Shown here piece after piece: positions 1 to 7,904 of a stretch of DNA of 64,000 bases. Below the pieces are notes generated by a model. The model did not search any database. It was not told the DNA's origin and was given only the letters and a program-made list of their open reading frames with translations. The position numbers were made by a program, and so were the translations under genes. Within the stretch, counting starts at the first letter, position 1; each line of letters begins with the position of its first letter. Origin of the DNA: Bog-756 sp963737625 (GTDB lineage Bacteria; Actinomycetota; Acidimicrobiia; Acidimicrobiales; RAAP-2); contig CAVTTK010000002.1 of assembly GCA_963737625.1 (NCBI GenBank), positions 1,178,001 to 1,242,000 of the forward strand, read 5' to 3'.

Positions 1-249
1 GTGGCCGTGCGAGCGGTGTTCGACGTCCGGGCCGCCCACCCCGGCGCCACCATCATCGGTGTCGGCGGGGTGATGTCCGGTCGCGATGCCGTGGAGCTGA
101 TCATGGCCGGAGCCGACGCCGTGCAGGTGGGCACGGCCACCTTCCGCGATCCGAGGGCCCCGGCCCGGATCCTGGAGCAGCTGGAGACCTGGTGTGCCGA
201 CCACGGCGTCCGTCGGGTGAGGGATCTGAAGGGAGTGGCCCATGGATGA
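1..249 (+). CDS. pyrD: Dihydroorotate dehydrogenase, C-terminal fragment (partial at window edge)
   Basis: Only the last 82 residues lie in the window; the 5' part is outside it. The fragment carries the end of a TIM barrel with the FMN phosphate-binding motifs of the PyrD family: a glycine-rich GVGGVMSGRDAVELIMAGA stretch followed by AVQVGTATF. The enzyme oxidises dihydroorotate to orotate in pyrimidine synthesis. Its stop overlaps the start of pyrF by 8 bases, so the two are co-transcribed and probably translationally coupled. The subtype (1A, 1B or 2) cannot be decided from this piece, although the spacing of the last helices resembles type 1B. The assignment rests on motif plus operon context. 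Confidence 0.87.
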   Translation: MAVRAVFDVRAAHPGATIIGVGGVMSGRDAVELIMAGADAVQVGTATFRDPRAPARILEQLETWCADHGVRRVRDLKGVAHG

Positions 250-1114
250 GTCGGGAGGCAGGACGGACGGGGAGGTCGGATTCACCGCCCGGGTGGCCGC
301 CGCCGTGGCCGGGACCGGTCCTCTGTGTGCCGGCATCGACCCGTCGCCGGAGCTCCTCCAGGCCTGGGGCCTCAGCGACGACGGGCCCGGGCTGCGTAAG
401 TTCGGGCTGCGGTGCGTGGAGGCATTCGCCGGCCTGGTCCCGGTGGTCAAGCCCCAGGTGGCCTTCTTCGAACGGTGTGGTTCGGCTGGGGTGGCCGCCC
501 TCGAAGCCTTGCTCCAGGAGGCCCGGAGCGCCGGCCTGCTGGTCATCGCCGACGCCAAGCGGGGGGACATCGGATCGACCATGGAGGCCTACGCCCGGGC
601 GTGGCTCGACCCCGACAGTCCGCTGCGGGCCGACGCCGTCACGGCTGCGCCGTACCTCGGCCTGGGGGCCCTCCAGCCCATGATCGACCTGGCCGGGGCC
701 ACCGGACGGGGTGTCCTGGTGGTGGCCCGGAGCTCCAATCCGGAGGGCCGCTCACTCCAGCAGGCCCGAACCGAAGGGGGTCACGGGCCGGCCGTCGAGG
801 ACCTGCTCCTGTCGGGCATCGCCGAGCTCAACGGATCCGGCCGCATCCGGCCGGGGACGGTGGGAGCAGTGGTGGGGGCCACCCTCGGCCCCTCCGAGTT
901 CCGCCTGGCCGACCTGGGTGGGGTCATCCTGGCCCCCGGGGTCGGCGTCCAGGGCGGCACCGCCGCTGGGGTCGGGGCCCTCTTCGGCGAGTGCCCGCCA
1001 GGCACGGTGCTGGCCAGCTCGTCCCGGTCGCTGTTGACCAAGGGCCCCGACGTGGCCGCTCTGGCCGAGGCCGCGGTGAAGGCCCGGGACGAGATGGCCG
1101 CCGTTCTCCTCTGA
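242..1114 (+). CDS. pyrF: Orotidine 5'-phosphate decarboxylase, type 2
   Basis: This 290-residue protein decarboxylates OMP to UMP, the last step of de novo pyrimidine synthesis. The catalytic signature DAKRGDIGSTM lies near residue 102, and the substrate-binding CAGIDPSPE stretch near residue 28 is also visible. Length and motif match the longer type 2 PyrF found in actinobacteria rather than the roughly 230-residue E. coli form. The ATG overlaps the pyrD stop. It is followed by a strong inverted repeat and then a convergent gene, so it is probably the last gene of the pyr operon. mihF and gmk, often next in actinobacteria, are about 4 kb downstream here, separated by an inserted block of other genes. 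Confidence 0.95.
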   Translation: MDESGGRTDGEVGFTARVAAAVAGTGPLCAGIDPSPELLQAWGLSDDGPGLRKFGLRCVEAFAGLVPVVKPQVAFFERCGSAGVAALEALLQEARSAGLLVIADAKRGDIGSTMEAYARAWLDPDSPLRADAVTAAPYLGLGALQPMIDLAGATGRGVLVVARSSNPEGRSLQQARTEGGHGPAVEDLLLSGIAELNGSGRIRPGTVGAVVGATLGPSEFRLADLGGVILAPGVGVQGGTAAGVGALFGECPPGTVLASSSRSLLTKGPDVAALAEAAVKARDEMAAVLL

Positions 1115-1136
1115 CGGCCTCGGGGAGATCCTGGGT

Positions 1137-1181
1137 CCCGCCCTCCGGTGTCCGGCGCGTCGCCGGTCGCCGGAAGGCGGG
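1137..1181. terminator. Nested inverted repeat between convergent genes
   Basis: The 45 bases form three stacked stems: CCCGCC with GGCGGG, CCGG with CCGG, and CCGGCG with CGCCGG around a 3-nt loop. They sit between the pyrF stop and the stop of the reverse-strand gene. There is no T-tract on either side, so this is either a bidirectional terminator of the U-less type proposed for high-GC genomes or only an mRNA 3'-end stabiliser. Confidence 0.55.
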
Positions 1182-1187
1182 CGGTGG

Positions 1188-1775
1188 TCAGCGGTCGGCC
1201 GTGGGCAGGTCCTCGGCGAACTCGATGAACGGTCCGGGGGGCAGGTACTCCTCGGGGATCTCGTCGGCGTGCTGGTAGTTGTCCACGTCGAGGATGTTGG
1301 CCACCCCGGGGTCCTCGACCGTGCCACTGAGTCCGGCCTCGGCCGCCGACAGGAAGGCCTGCCGTCCGTCGATGGCCCCCTGGGCCAGTGACTCATAGGT
1401 GTCCTTGGTCACCCGGGCGATCAGGCTGTAGACGCACCCGTCCAAGGTGGCCCCCACCCGACGACCGATCATGCAGTGACGGGTCCCGTCGTCGATGACG
1501 TACACGGCGGCGTCGCCCTCCCCGATGCACTCACGGATCCGCTGGGGATGACCGAACAGATGGAGGAACTGCTCGTGGCGCCGCTCCTTCATGGCCCAGA
1601 GGGGACTCGGAGGGATGGTGCCCTCGGGCTCGCCCTCCTCCAACGGGGTGGCGTTCTCCGGCGCTGTGACCGGGAAGGCCAAGTCCTCGGTTCCGGGCAG
1701 GAAGTGGAGCTGACCGTCCTTACGGGACTGGAACAGGCCTCCGTCGTCGTCACCGGGGTGTTCTCCGTCGGGCAC
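1188..1775 (-). CDS. Hypothetical protein
   Basis: The predicted product is 195 residues and soluble, with no signal peptide or membrane segment. I chose the GTG at 1775 because an AGAGGA ribosome binding site lies 7-8 bases upstream; the frame extends further upstream only as the shadow of the neighbouring acetyltransferase gene. The N-terminal third is acidic and low in complexity. The core (GDAAVYVIDDGTRHCMIGRR, then VYSLIARVTKDTY) looks like a compact alpha/beta domain, followed by an acidic C-terminus. I do not recognise a characterised family. It is transcribed divergently from the acetyltransferase and convergently with pyrF. Confidence 0.75.
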   Translation of the reverse strand: MPDGEHPGDDDGGLFQSRKDGQLHFLPGTEDLAFPVTAPENATPLEEGEPEGTIPPSPLWAMKERRHEQFLHLFGHPQRIRECIGEGDAAVYVIDDGTRHCMIGRRVGATLDGCVYSLIARVTKDTYESLAQGAIDGRQAFLSAAEAGLSGTVEDPGVANILDVDNYQHADEIPEEYLPPGPFIEFAEDLPTADR

Positions 1776-1913
1776 AGCGGATTCCTCTCGTTCGACCCAC
1801 CGCCTCACGGCCAGGGGTTCGGGGGTCGCCCCCCGTCCCACTCTTCCAGATCCGACCGGTGGGGGTGAGGCCGCCGGTGGACCCGGGCCGCGGGCCGGGT
1901 ACAGACTCCACCG

Positions 1914-2429
1914 GTGCCGACCTCGCCGCCAACCATCCGGGCGGCCCGCGCTGACGAGTCCGAGTCGCTGCAGGCCATCGAGGTCGCCGCCGGCCGCCAG
2001 TTCTCCGAGGTGGGCCTGGCCGAGGTGGCGGCGCTTCCCCCGCACCCGCTGGACGAGCTGGAGGCCTACCGCCTCCAGGGCAGGTCGTGGGTGGCCGTCG
2101 CCGACGACGACCGGCCGGTGGCCTTCCTCCTGGCCGGACTGGTCGATGGCCACGCCCACGTCTTCGAGGTCTCGGTGCTCCCCTCCCACTCCCGCCGGGC
2201 CTTCGGGCGGTCGTTGATCGACCATCTGGCGGCGTGGGCGTCGGCCCACGACCTGGCGGCCGTGACCCTGACCACCTTCGCCGACGTCCCCTGGAACGCC
2301 CCGTACTACGAGCGGTGCGGCTTCCGTCGACTGGACGACCACGAGATCGGTCCCGACCTGGCCAGGATCCGAGCCGCCGAACAGTCCCGCGGCCTCGACC
2401 GTCGGGTGGCCATGCTCCGACCGACCTGA
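1914..2429 (+). CDS. GNAT family N-acetyltransferase
   Basis: This 171-residue protein has the GNAT fold order: a beta strand reading WVAVADDDRPVAFLLAG, then FEVSVLPSHSRRAFGRSLIDH, which is the acetyl-CoA pyrophosphate-binding motif A (V-x-P-x-x-R-R/x-x-G-x-x-L), and the C-terminal NAPYYERCGFRRL motif typical of GNAT ends. It would transfer acetyl from acetyl-CoA to an amine. The substrate cannot be told from sequence. The GTG start is preceded by a weak TACAGA-8 nt-GTG arrangement, a poorer version of the leaderless promoters seen elsewhere in this window. It converges on the 5-oxoprolinase operon. Confidence 0.87.
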   Translation: MPTSPPTIRAARADESESLQAIEVAAGRQFSEVGLAEVAALPPHPLDELEAYRLQGRSWVAVADDDRPVAFLLAGLVDGHAHVFEVSVLPSHSRRAFGRSLIDHLAAWASAHDLAAVTLTTFADVPWNAPYYERCGFRRLDDHEIGPDLARIRAAEQSRGLDRRVAMLRPT

Positions 2430-2451
2430 CCGGCCCCGGAGCCCTCGGGGC

Positions 2452-4194
2452 TCAGGATCCCGTTGCCGTCGGAAACCACCCCGACACCCGCTCGTCCAGT
2501 GACGCCACCCAGCGCTCCCGGGCCGTGCGGGCCGTCTCGGCGTCCACCGTCGCCAGGCGGAGGCGGTCACCGGGCCGCAGCTGTCCGAGGACGGGCAGGT
2601 CGGCGGTGATCACGCAGCACGCCACCGGGTAGCCCCCCACGGTGGCGTGGTCGGGCATCAGGATGATGGGATCGCCGTCCGGTGGGACCTGGACGGCCCC
2701 GGTGACCATGCCGGTCGAAGGGATGCCCGCCGGTCCGCCGTGCACGCCGGCCTGGGGATCGGGGTCCGCTCTAGGGCGGGCGTCGACGGACGGGTCGGGG
2801 TCGGGGGTGGTGGCCGCCAGCCTGATGCCGATCCGATTGGAGGCCTCGCCGACCACCCACACCCGGGAGCCCAGCCGTCGGTACTGGGCCGGGGACAGGC
2901 GGTGGGGCCCGGCCAGGACGCGGATCTCCCGCACCTGCCCGTCCCGGGCCGGCGACGGGGGGGAGGAGAGTCGGCCGCGGGGACGGGAAGGGGGGCCGAG
3001 GTCCAGGCGGTCGCCGGCCCGGAGGGCGCCGGGCCCCAGCCCGCAGAGGACGTCGGACGATCGGGAGCCCATCTCGGGCGGCAGGTCGATGCCCCCCGAT
3101 ACGGCCAGATAGGCCCGCAGGCCCGAGCGGACCCGACCGATGGACACCACCTGGCCGTCACCGACCGGCACCACCGTGCCCGAGCCGACGGGAAGGCCGT
3201 CGACGACCACGTCGACGGCGTCGGGCCCGGGGCCCACCACGGTCAGGTGGGTGTCGCCGTGGAAGCGGAGCGTGGGCCCGGCGGCGGTGAGCTCGATGGC
3301 CGCGGCGTCGTCGGGATTGCCCATCAGGCGATTGGCCAACCGCATGGCCTCGGGGTCGGCCGGACCGGCCGTGGGCACACCGAGTGCGGCGCTCGACAGC
3401 CGGCCCCGGTCCTCGACCAGGCTGAGCAGTCCCGGCTCGAGCACCTCCACGAAACGACCCCCCCGGCTCGCCAGGGGCGGTCGCACGTCGGGAGGACGTC
3501 CTGCGTGATGGGGTCGGTCCCCGGCCCGGTCGTCCTCCTCGGCGAAGCGGACCACGTCTCCCGGTCGGAGCAGTGCGAAGGGTGGACGGCTCCGGTCGAA
3601 CAAGGCCATGGAGGTCCGACCGAGCAGCATCCAGCCTCCCGGGGTGGGCTGGGGATACACCGAGGCGTACCCGCCGCCGATAGCCACCGTGCCGGCGGGG
3701 ACCGAGGGCCGGGGCGTCGACCGCCGCGGGATCGAGGCCAGCTCCGGGGGCAGCCCGACCAGATAGGGGAATCCCGGGGCGAATCCCAGGAAGGCCACCT
3801 CGAGGTCCACGCCGCACAGCGACGCCACCACGGACCGATCCGTGGTGGTGAGGGAGGCGGCCACCGTCCCGAGGTCGGGTCCGTCGAACACCGCCGGGAT
3901 CCTCACCCTCCGGCCGCCGCGACCCGGGGGTCCGCCCCCGGTTGCCTCATCGGCCCCGGGACTCTCCCGGCCAAGGGTTCGGAGCCACGCACCGAGGAAC
4001 CCGGACCTGTCCGCTCCGGGCTCGTGGTGGACGACGACGGTGCCGTGGCCCACGACGGCCTGCAGGACGGAGGGCGGCGCGCCACCGCTCACCCGCTCCT
4101 GTTCGATCCGGGCGGCCAGCCGGTGGGCGGAGGACAGGTCGTCCAGCTCCACGAGAAGCGCTCCCTCGCCGAACGGGGTCACGGCGCGGATCAC
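2452..4194 (-). CDS. pxpBC: 5-oxoprolinase subunits PxpB-PxpC, fused
   Basis: A single 580-residue frame holds both components that bacteria often encode separately. Residues 1 to about 235 are the PxpB/KipI (allophanate hydrolase subunit 1-like) domain, with FGEGALLVEL near the start and GFAPGFPYLVGLP and IGGGYASVYPQPTPGGW further on. From about residue 265 comes the PxpC/KipA domain, with the family motif DRGR..., PTAGPADP and SGGIDLPPEMGSRSSD. With PxpA the complex would hydrolyse 5-oxoproline to glutamate using ATP. The GTG start overlaps the pxpA stop (GTGA), giving strict coupling. The two domains are joined by a linker of about 30 residues rich in Asp, Arg and Pro. Confidence 0.92.
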   Translation of the reverse strand: MIRAVTPFGEGALLVELDDLSSAHRLAARIEQERVSGGAPPSVLQAVVGHGTVVVHHEPGADRSGFLGAWLRTLGRESPGADEATGGGPPGRGGRRVRIPAVFDGPDLGTVAASLTTTDRSVVASLCGVDLEVAFLGFAPGFPYLVGLPPELASIPRRSTPRPSVPAGTVAIGGGYASVYPQPTPGGWMLLGRTSMALFDRSRPPFALLRPGDVVRFAEEDDRAGDRPHHAGRPPDVRPPLASRGGRFVEVLEPGLLSLVEDRGRLSSAALGVPTAGPADPEAMRLANRLMGNPDDAAAIELTAAGPTLRFHGDTHLTVVGPGPDAVDVVVDGLPVGSGTVVPVGDGQVVSIGRVRSGLRAYLAVSGGIDLPPEMGSRSSDVLCGLGPGALRAGDRLDLGPPSRPRGRLSSPPSPARDGQVREIRVLAGPHRLSPAQYRRLGSRVWVVGEASNRIGIRLAATTPDPDPSVDARPRADPDPQAGVHGGPAGIPSTGMVTGAVQVPPDGDPIILMPDHATVGGYPVACCVITADLPVLGQLRPGDRLRLATVDAETARTARERWVASLDERVSGWFPTATGS

Positions 4195-4970
4195 GTCCCC
4201 GACACGCCCCCCGGGCCACCGGGTCCCCCGGCCACAAAGGAGCGGATCACGATGCCGTGTTCCTCCAGCGCGGTGCGGACCGCCCGAGCCGTGTCCGCCG
4301 CCCCGGCGGCGTCGCCGTGGATGCACAGCGTCTCGGCATCGACCGCGGCCCACGCCCCGTCGACGGCCTCGACACCACCCCGCCGGATCAGGGACACCGC
4401 CCGTCGGCCCACCTCCTCGGGCTCCTCGATCAGTGCCCCGGGTTGGGAGCGGGGGGCCAACCGCCCGTCATGGAGGTAGGAGCGGTCGGGGAACCCCTCG
4501 GGGACCACCCGCACTCCGGCCTCGCCGGCCCGCTCCGCCACCAGCGTGCCGGCCTGGGCCACGAGCATGCCCCCACCCACGTCCACCACGGCTCTGACGA
4601 CGGCGTCCGCCACGGTGGGGTCCGATCCCATCTGGTGGTAGAGGGCTCCGTGGGGCTTCAGGAAGGCCACGGACCCGCCCACGGCGTCGACCTGGGTGCG
4701 GAGCGCTGTCCACTGGGTCACGAGATCACGTACCAGTTCGGCCGGCGGGACCGACACCACCCGCCGGCCGAAGCCGTCCCGGTCGCGGTAGGAGACGTGG
4801 GCGCCGATGGCCACGCCGCGGGCCAGGCAGGCCACGGCGGTGTCCCGCATCACCTCGGGACCACCGGCATGGAAGCCACAGGCGAGGCTGGCGCTGGTGA
4901 CGATGTCCAGCACGCCGAGATCGCCGACGGTGAGCCGATCACCCTCGCCCAGATCGGCGTTGAGGTCCAT
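4191..4970 (-). CDS. pxpA: 5-oxoprolinase subunit PxpA (LamB/YcsF family)
   Basis: This 259-residue protein of the LamB/YcsF family carries its signatures: MDLNADLGEGD at the N-terminus, ACGFHAGGP near residue 33 and KPHGALYHQM near residue 98. In bacteria PxpA acts with PxpB and PxpC to cleave 5-oxoproline (pyroglutamate), a damage product of glutamine and glutamate. I chose the ATG at 4970 because the conserved domain begins there and GGGGAG lies about 9 bases upstream; earlier in-frame ATGs exist at 4988 and 5015. It is the first gene of the pxpA-pxpBC operon. Confidence 0.92.
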   Translation of the reverse strand: MDLNADLGEGDRLTVGDLGVLDIVTSASLACGFHAGGPEVMRDTAVACLARGVAIGAHVSYRDRDGFGRRVVSVPPAELVRDLVTQWTALRTQVDAVGGSVAFLKPHGALYHQMGSDPTVADAVVRAVVDVGGGMLVAQAGTLVAERAGEAGVRVVPEGFPDRSYLHDGRLAPRSQPGALIEEPEEVGRRAVSLIRRGGVEAVDGAWAAVDAETLCIHGDAAGAADTARAVRTALEEHGIVIRSFVAGGPGGPGGVSGT

Positions 4971-5131
4971 GGCCGGTAGCTCCCCGGTATCCGGCATGTC
5001 CTCAGTATTGAGCATCGGGCCGCGGTCGGGGAGGGGCCGCCTCACCCCCGGCCCAGGCTGCTGTGGTCCCGGCCCGGGAGGTCACGACACCGTTGCGCGC
5101 CGAGAGGCATGACCCGAGCGCCCAGAGGCGC

Positions 5132-5137
5132 TATCGT
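5132..5137 (+). promoter_or_regulatory. Predicted -10 element, leaderless mihF mRNA
   Basis: TATCGT ends 7 bases before the mihF ATG, so transcription should begin at or next to the start codon. No ribosome binding site is visible. Confidence 0.55.
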
Positions 5138-5144
5138 CTCGACC

Positions 5145-5462
5145 ATGCCGCAACCGCCCGCACTCACGCCCGAACAGCGCCAGGCCGCCCTGGCCAAGGC
5201 CGCCAAGGTCCGCCGAGAGCGGGCCGAGGTCAAAGAGAAGCTCAAACTCGGATCGATCTCGTTGTCCGAGCTGCTCGTCATGGCCGACTCCAACGAGACC
5301 GTGGGGAAGATGAAGGTCCTGTCGGTCCTCGAGTCGCTGCCCGGTCTCGGCAAGGTGAAGGCCCGGCGGCTGATGGACACCGTGGGGATCTCGGAGAGTC
5401 GGCGGCTGCAGGGGCTGGGCAGCAACCAGCGTGAGTCGCTCCTGCGCGAGACCGCCCGCTAG
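5145..5462 (+). CDS. mihF: Actinobacterial integration host factor (mIHF)
   Basis: This small basic DNA-binding protein has 105 residues. It has the mIHF layout: an N-terminal helix rich in Ala, Lys and Arg (AKAAKVRRERAEVKEKL), then a helix-two-turns-helix-like core with ESLPGLGKVKARRLMDTVGI, which contacts DNA in the family. It is a nucleoid-associated protein essential in mycobacteria and unrelated to E. coli IHF. The start at 5145 fits the family N-terminus and an upstream TATCGT at leaderless spacing; an in-frame ATG at 5109 would add 12 unconserved residues. Its place directly before gmk and rpoZ is the usual actinobacterial arrangement. Confidence 0.92.
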   Translation: MPQPPALTPEQRQAALAKAAKVRRERAEVKEKLKLGSISLSELLVMADSNETVGKMKVLSVLESLPGLGKVKARRLMDTVGISESRRLQGLGSNQRESLLRETAR

Positions 5463-5501
5463 CACCGGAGTCCGCCCTCGGCGGACCGTCGGACCGCCCC
5501 C

Positions 5502-6041
5502 ATGATCTTCGTGCTGTTCGGCCCCGGCGGGGCCGGAAAGGGCACGATCGCCGATCGCCTGGTGTCCGGCGATCCCGGCCTCTGGCTCAGCCGTTCGTGG
5601 ACCACGCGGGCCCGGCGGACCGGTGAGCGTGCCGACGCGTACGTCTTCGTGGATCGACCCACCTTCGAGGAGCGGATCCAGCGCGGCGGGTTCTTCGAAT
5701 GGGCCGAATTCCTCGGCAACCTGTACGGGACCCCGGTCCCGGATCCCCCGGACGCCTGCGACGTCCTCCTGGAGATCGACCTCCAGGGAGCCCAGCAGGT
5801 TCGCCAAATCCGTCCCGATGCCACTCTCATCCTCCTCCTGCCCCCCTCGGCCGAGGCCCAGGAGCAGCGCCTGCGGGCCCGGGGGGACGACGAATCGCAC
5901 ATCGCCAAGCGGCTGCAGGCGGGGGCCGTCGAGGAGCAGGAGGGACGGGCCATCGCCGACGCGGTGGTGGTCAATGGCGACGTGCTGCAGGCCACGGCCG
6001 ACGTGGCCGGTATAGTGGAGCGTTACCGGTCCGCATCCTGA
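5502..6041 (+). CDS. gmk: Guanylate kinase
   Basis: The 179-residue protein phosphorylates GMP to GDP with ATP. The P-loop is GPGGAGKGT at residues 7-15 (most homologues have GPSGAGKGT). The GMP-binding region RSWTTRARRTGE and the DVLLEIDLQGAQQVR lid/core region follow in the normal order. The protein is slightly shorter than the E. coli enzyme (about 207) because a loop after the GMP-binding region is trimmed. It lies 39 bases after mihF and ahead of rpoZ. No obvious Shine-Dalgarno sequence precedes the ATG. Confidence 0.95.
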   Translation: MIFVLFGPGGAGKGTIADRLVSGDPGLWLSRSWTTRARRTGERADAYVFVDRPTFEERIQRGGFFEWAEFLGNLYGTPVPDPPDACDVLLEIDLQGAQQVRQIRPDATLILLLPPSAEAQEQRLRARGDDESHIAKRLQAGAVEEQEGRAIADAVVVNGDVLQATADVAGIVERYRSAS

Positions 6042-6146
6042 AGGGGTGACGGACGCCCCGGAGAGGCGATCGGCGCTTCCGGTCCGACATCCGCACCCGA
6101 TCACAGTCTTCCCACCCATATCCGGCGACCTACCTGAAGGATCGTG

Positions 6147-6497
6147 ATGGCTCACCCTCAGACCACGCTCATGGACCCACCCATCGAGGAGCTCCTCGAC
6201 AAGGTGGATTCGAAGTTCACCCTGGTGGCGCTGGCCTCCCGTCGGGCGCGTCAGGTGAACAGCTACTACAACTCCCTGGGTGAGGGCCTCGGCGTCGTGG
6301 TGCCCCCCCAGGTGGCGTCGGCGTCGGGCAAGCCGCTGTCGATCGCCTTCGAGGAGGTGGCTGCGGGCAAGGCCACCTACACCCGTCCCGACCCCGAGGA
6401 GGTGGCGTTGGCCGAGGCCGCCGCCCTGGCCCTGCTCGAGGGTGGGGACGAGGGCACCGGGGCCGACGTCCCGGCGGTCGACGAGACCACCGAGTAG
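6147..6497 (+). CDS. rpoZ: RNA polymerase omega subunit
   Basis: This 116-residue omega subunit promotes assembly of RNA polymerase by binding beta-prime. The conserved core is EELLDKVDSKFTLVALASRR followed by ARQVNSYYN, the standard omega signature. The C-terminal 30 residues are acidic and poorly conserved. The ATG at 6147 follows GAAGGA at 5-6 base spacing; another ATG three bases earlier is less well placed. It is part of the gmk-rpoZ-coaBC group. Confidence 0.93.
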   Translation: MAHPQTTLMDPPIEELLDKVDSKFTLVALASRRARQVNSYYNSLGEGLGVVVPPQVASASGKPLSIAFEEVAAGKATYTRPDPEEVALAEAAALALLEGGDEGTGADVPAVDETTE

Positions 6498-6514
6498 CGG
6501 TCCTGGCCAGGCCC

Positions 6515-7801
6515 GTGTCGGGGGCGGACGGTGGGGAACGGGGTCGAGGGCCGGAGGGGGACGGTGAGGCACCGTTCGTAGTGCTCGGCGTCTCGGCCGG
6601 CATCGCGGCCTACAAGGCCGTGGAGATCTGCCGGCGACTGGTCGATCAGGGCGTCCACGTGGCGCCGGTGCTAACCGAGCGGGCCACCCGGTTCGTGGGC
6701 AAGGCCACCTTCGACGCCCTGGGCTCGGAGCCGGCCCAACTCAGCCTGTGGGACGAGGTTGACGTGATCCCCCACACCCGCCTGGGGCAGCGGGCCGACC
6801 TCGTCGTGGTGGCCCCCGCCACCGCCGACCTCCTGGCGCGCTATGCCGGCGGTTTCGCCGACGACCTGCTCACCGCCACCCTGGTGGCCACCGCAGCACC
6901 GGTGGTGGTGTGCCCGGCCATGCACACCGAGATGTGGGAGCACCCGGCCGTCCAGCACAACCTGTCGGTGCTCCGGTCCCGGGGCGTGACCGTCATCCCT
7001 CCCGAGGACGGCCGCCTGGCCGGAGGCGACTCGGGCTCGGGGCGTCTGGCCGACCCCACGGTCATCGTCGATACCGTCCTGGCCCTGCTGGCCGCGCCGG
7101 ACCGGTCCGACGGGGCGGGTCCTGGGCCGGCACGGTCCGGGAGCTCCGGTGACCTGGCCGGCATCCGCCTGGTGGTCTCGGCCGGAGGAACGAGGGAGGC
7201 CATCGATCCCGTCCGGTTCATCACCAACCGATCCTCCGGCAAGCAGGGACACGCCGTGGCCGCCGCCGCCCTCCGCCGCGGGGCCGACGTGGTCCTGGTG
7301 ACCACCAGCGGGCAGCCGGTGCCCGATGGAGCGGCCGTCGAACGGGTCGAGACGGCAGCCGAGATGGAGAAGGCCATGGTGGATCGAGCCGCGGTTGCCG
7401 ATGTGGTGGTGATGGCCGCCGCCGTGGCCGACTTCCGTCCCAAGGTGGCCACCGGCTCGAAGCTGCGCAAGACCGACGGCGTGCCCGACCTGGTGCTCGA
7501 GGCCACACCGGACATCCTGGCCGAGCTGGGCCGGAGGCGACACGGCGGTCAGGTTCTGGTCGGATTCGCCGCCGAGACGGACGCCGTGGCCGAGCGGGCG
7601 TTGGCGAAATTGCAGGCCAAAGGGGTCGATCTGATGGTGGCCAACGATGTGTCGGCTGCGGGGGTCGGATTCGACCACGACACCAATGCCGTCACCATCT
7701 TCGGGGCCGACGGCTCCTCCACGGCGGTGGCTCTGCGGTCCAAGGACGCCGTGGCCGACGCCATATTGGATAGAGTGTGCGCGCTGTTGGCGCCACAGTG
7801 A
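6515..7801 (+). CDS. coaBC: Bifunctional phosphopantothenoylcysteine decarboxylase / phosphopantothenate-cysteine ligase
   Basis: This 428-residue enzyme performs two consecutive steps of coenzyme A synthesis. The N-terminal CoaC flavoprotein domain (about residues 20-190) shows GVSAGIAAYKAVEICRRL, the FMN-binding VVVAPATADLLARYAGG and CPAMHTEMW. The CoaB domain follows, with VVSAGGTREAIDPVRFITNRSSG and VVMAAAVADFRPK, the dimerisation/CTP-binding signature, and a KLRKTDG motif. The two domains are separated by a short Gly/Pro/Ser-rich linker of about 25 residues. It lies between rpoZ and metK as in many actinobacteria. Confidence 0.95.
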   Translation: MSGADGGERGRGPEGDGEAPFVVLGVSAGIAAYKAVEICRRLVDQGVHVAPVLTERATRFVGKATFDALGSEPAQLSLWDEVDVIPHTRLGQRADLVVVAPATADLLARYAGGFADDLLTATLVATAAPVVVCPAMHTEMWEHPAVQHNLSVLRSRGVTVIPPEDGRLAGGDSGSGRLADPTVIVDTVLALLAAPDRSDGAGPGPARSGSSGDLAGIRLVVSAGGTREAIDPVRFITNRSSGKQGHAVAAAALRRGADVVLVTTSGQPVPDGAAVERVETAAEMEKAMVDRAAVADVVVMAAAVADFRPKVATGSKLRKTDGVPDLVLEATPDILAELGRRRHGGQVLVGFAAETDAVAERALAKLQAKGVDLMVANDVSAAGVGFDHDTNAVTIFGADGSSTAVALRSKDAVADAILDRVCALLAPQ

Positions 7802-7836
7802 ATCGAGCGTCGCCGCCAGAGGGGTCCTGAAGCGCC

Positions 7837-7858
7837 GGTGCTCCGGGCGCGGAGCACC
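7837..7858 (+). promoter_or_regulatory. Perfect stem-loop in the coaBC-metK gap
   Basis: GGTGCTCC, a 6-base loop and GGAGCACC form an uninterrupted 8-bp stem in the 103-base gap ahead of metK. No T-tract follows. It could be a terminator for coaBC, a processing site or part of a metK leader. I see no match to the SAM-I, SAM-II or SAM-IV riboswitch cores. Confidence 0.45.
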
Positions 7859-7904
7859 TGTCTGTCGCCAAGGGCTTCCGCCCCCGATCAGAATGGAACC
7901 AGCC

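Noticed and set aside
412..1278. Long open frames overlapping pyrF, argH, metK and most other genes in other frames or on the opposite strand
   Set aside because: Their products are Arg/Pro/Gly/Ala-rich without family motifs. At this GC content stop codons are scarce, so long chance frames are expected.
7802..7904. SAM riboswitch before metK
   Set aside because: The gap has a good hairpin but none of the conserved core sequences of the SAM-I, SAM-II or SAM-IV classes, and it is short for an expression platform.
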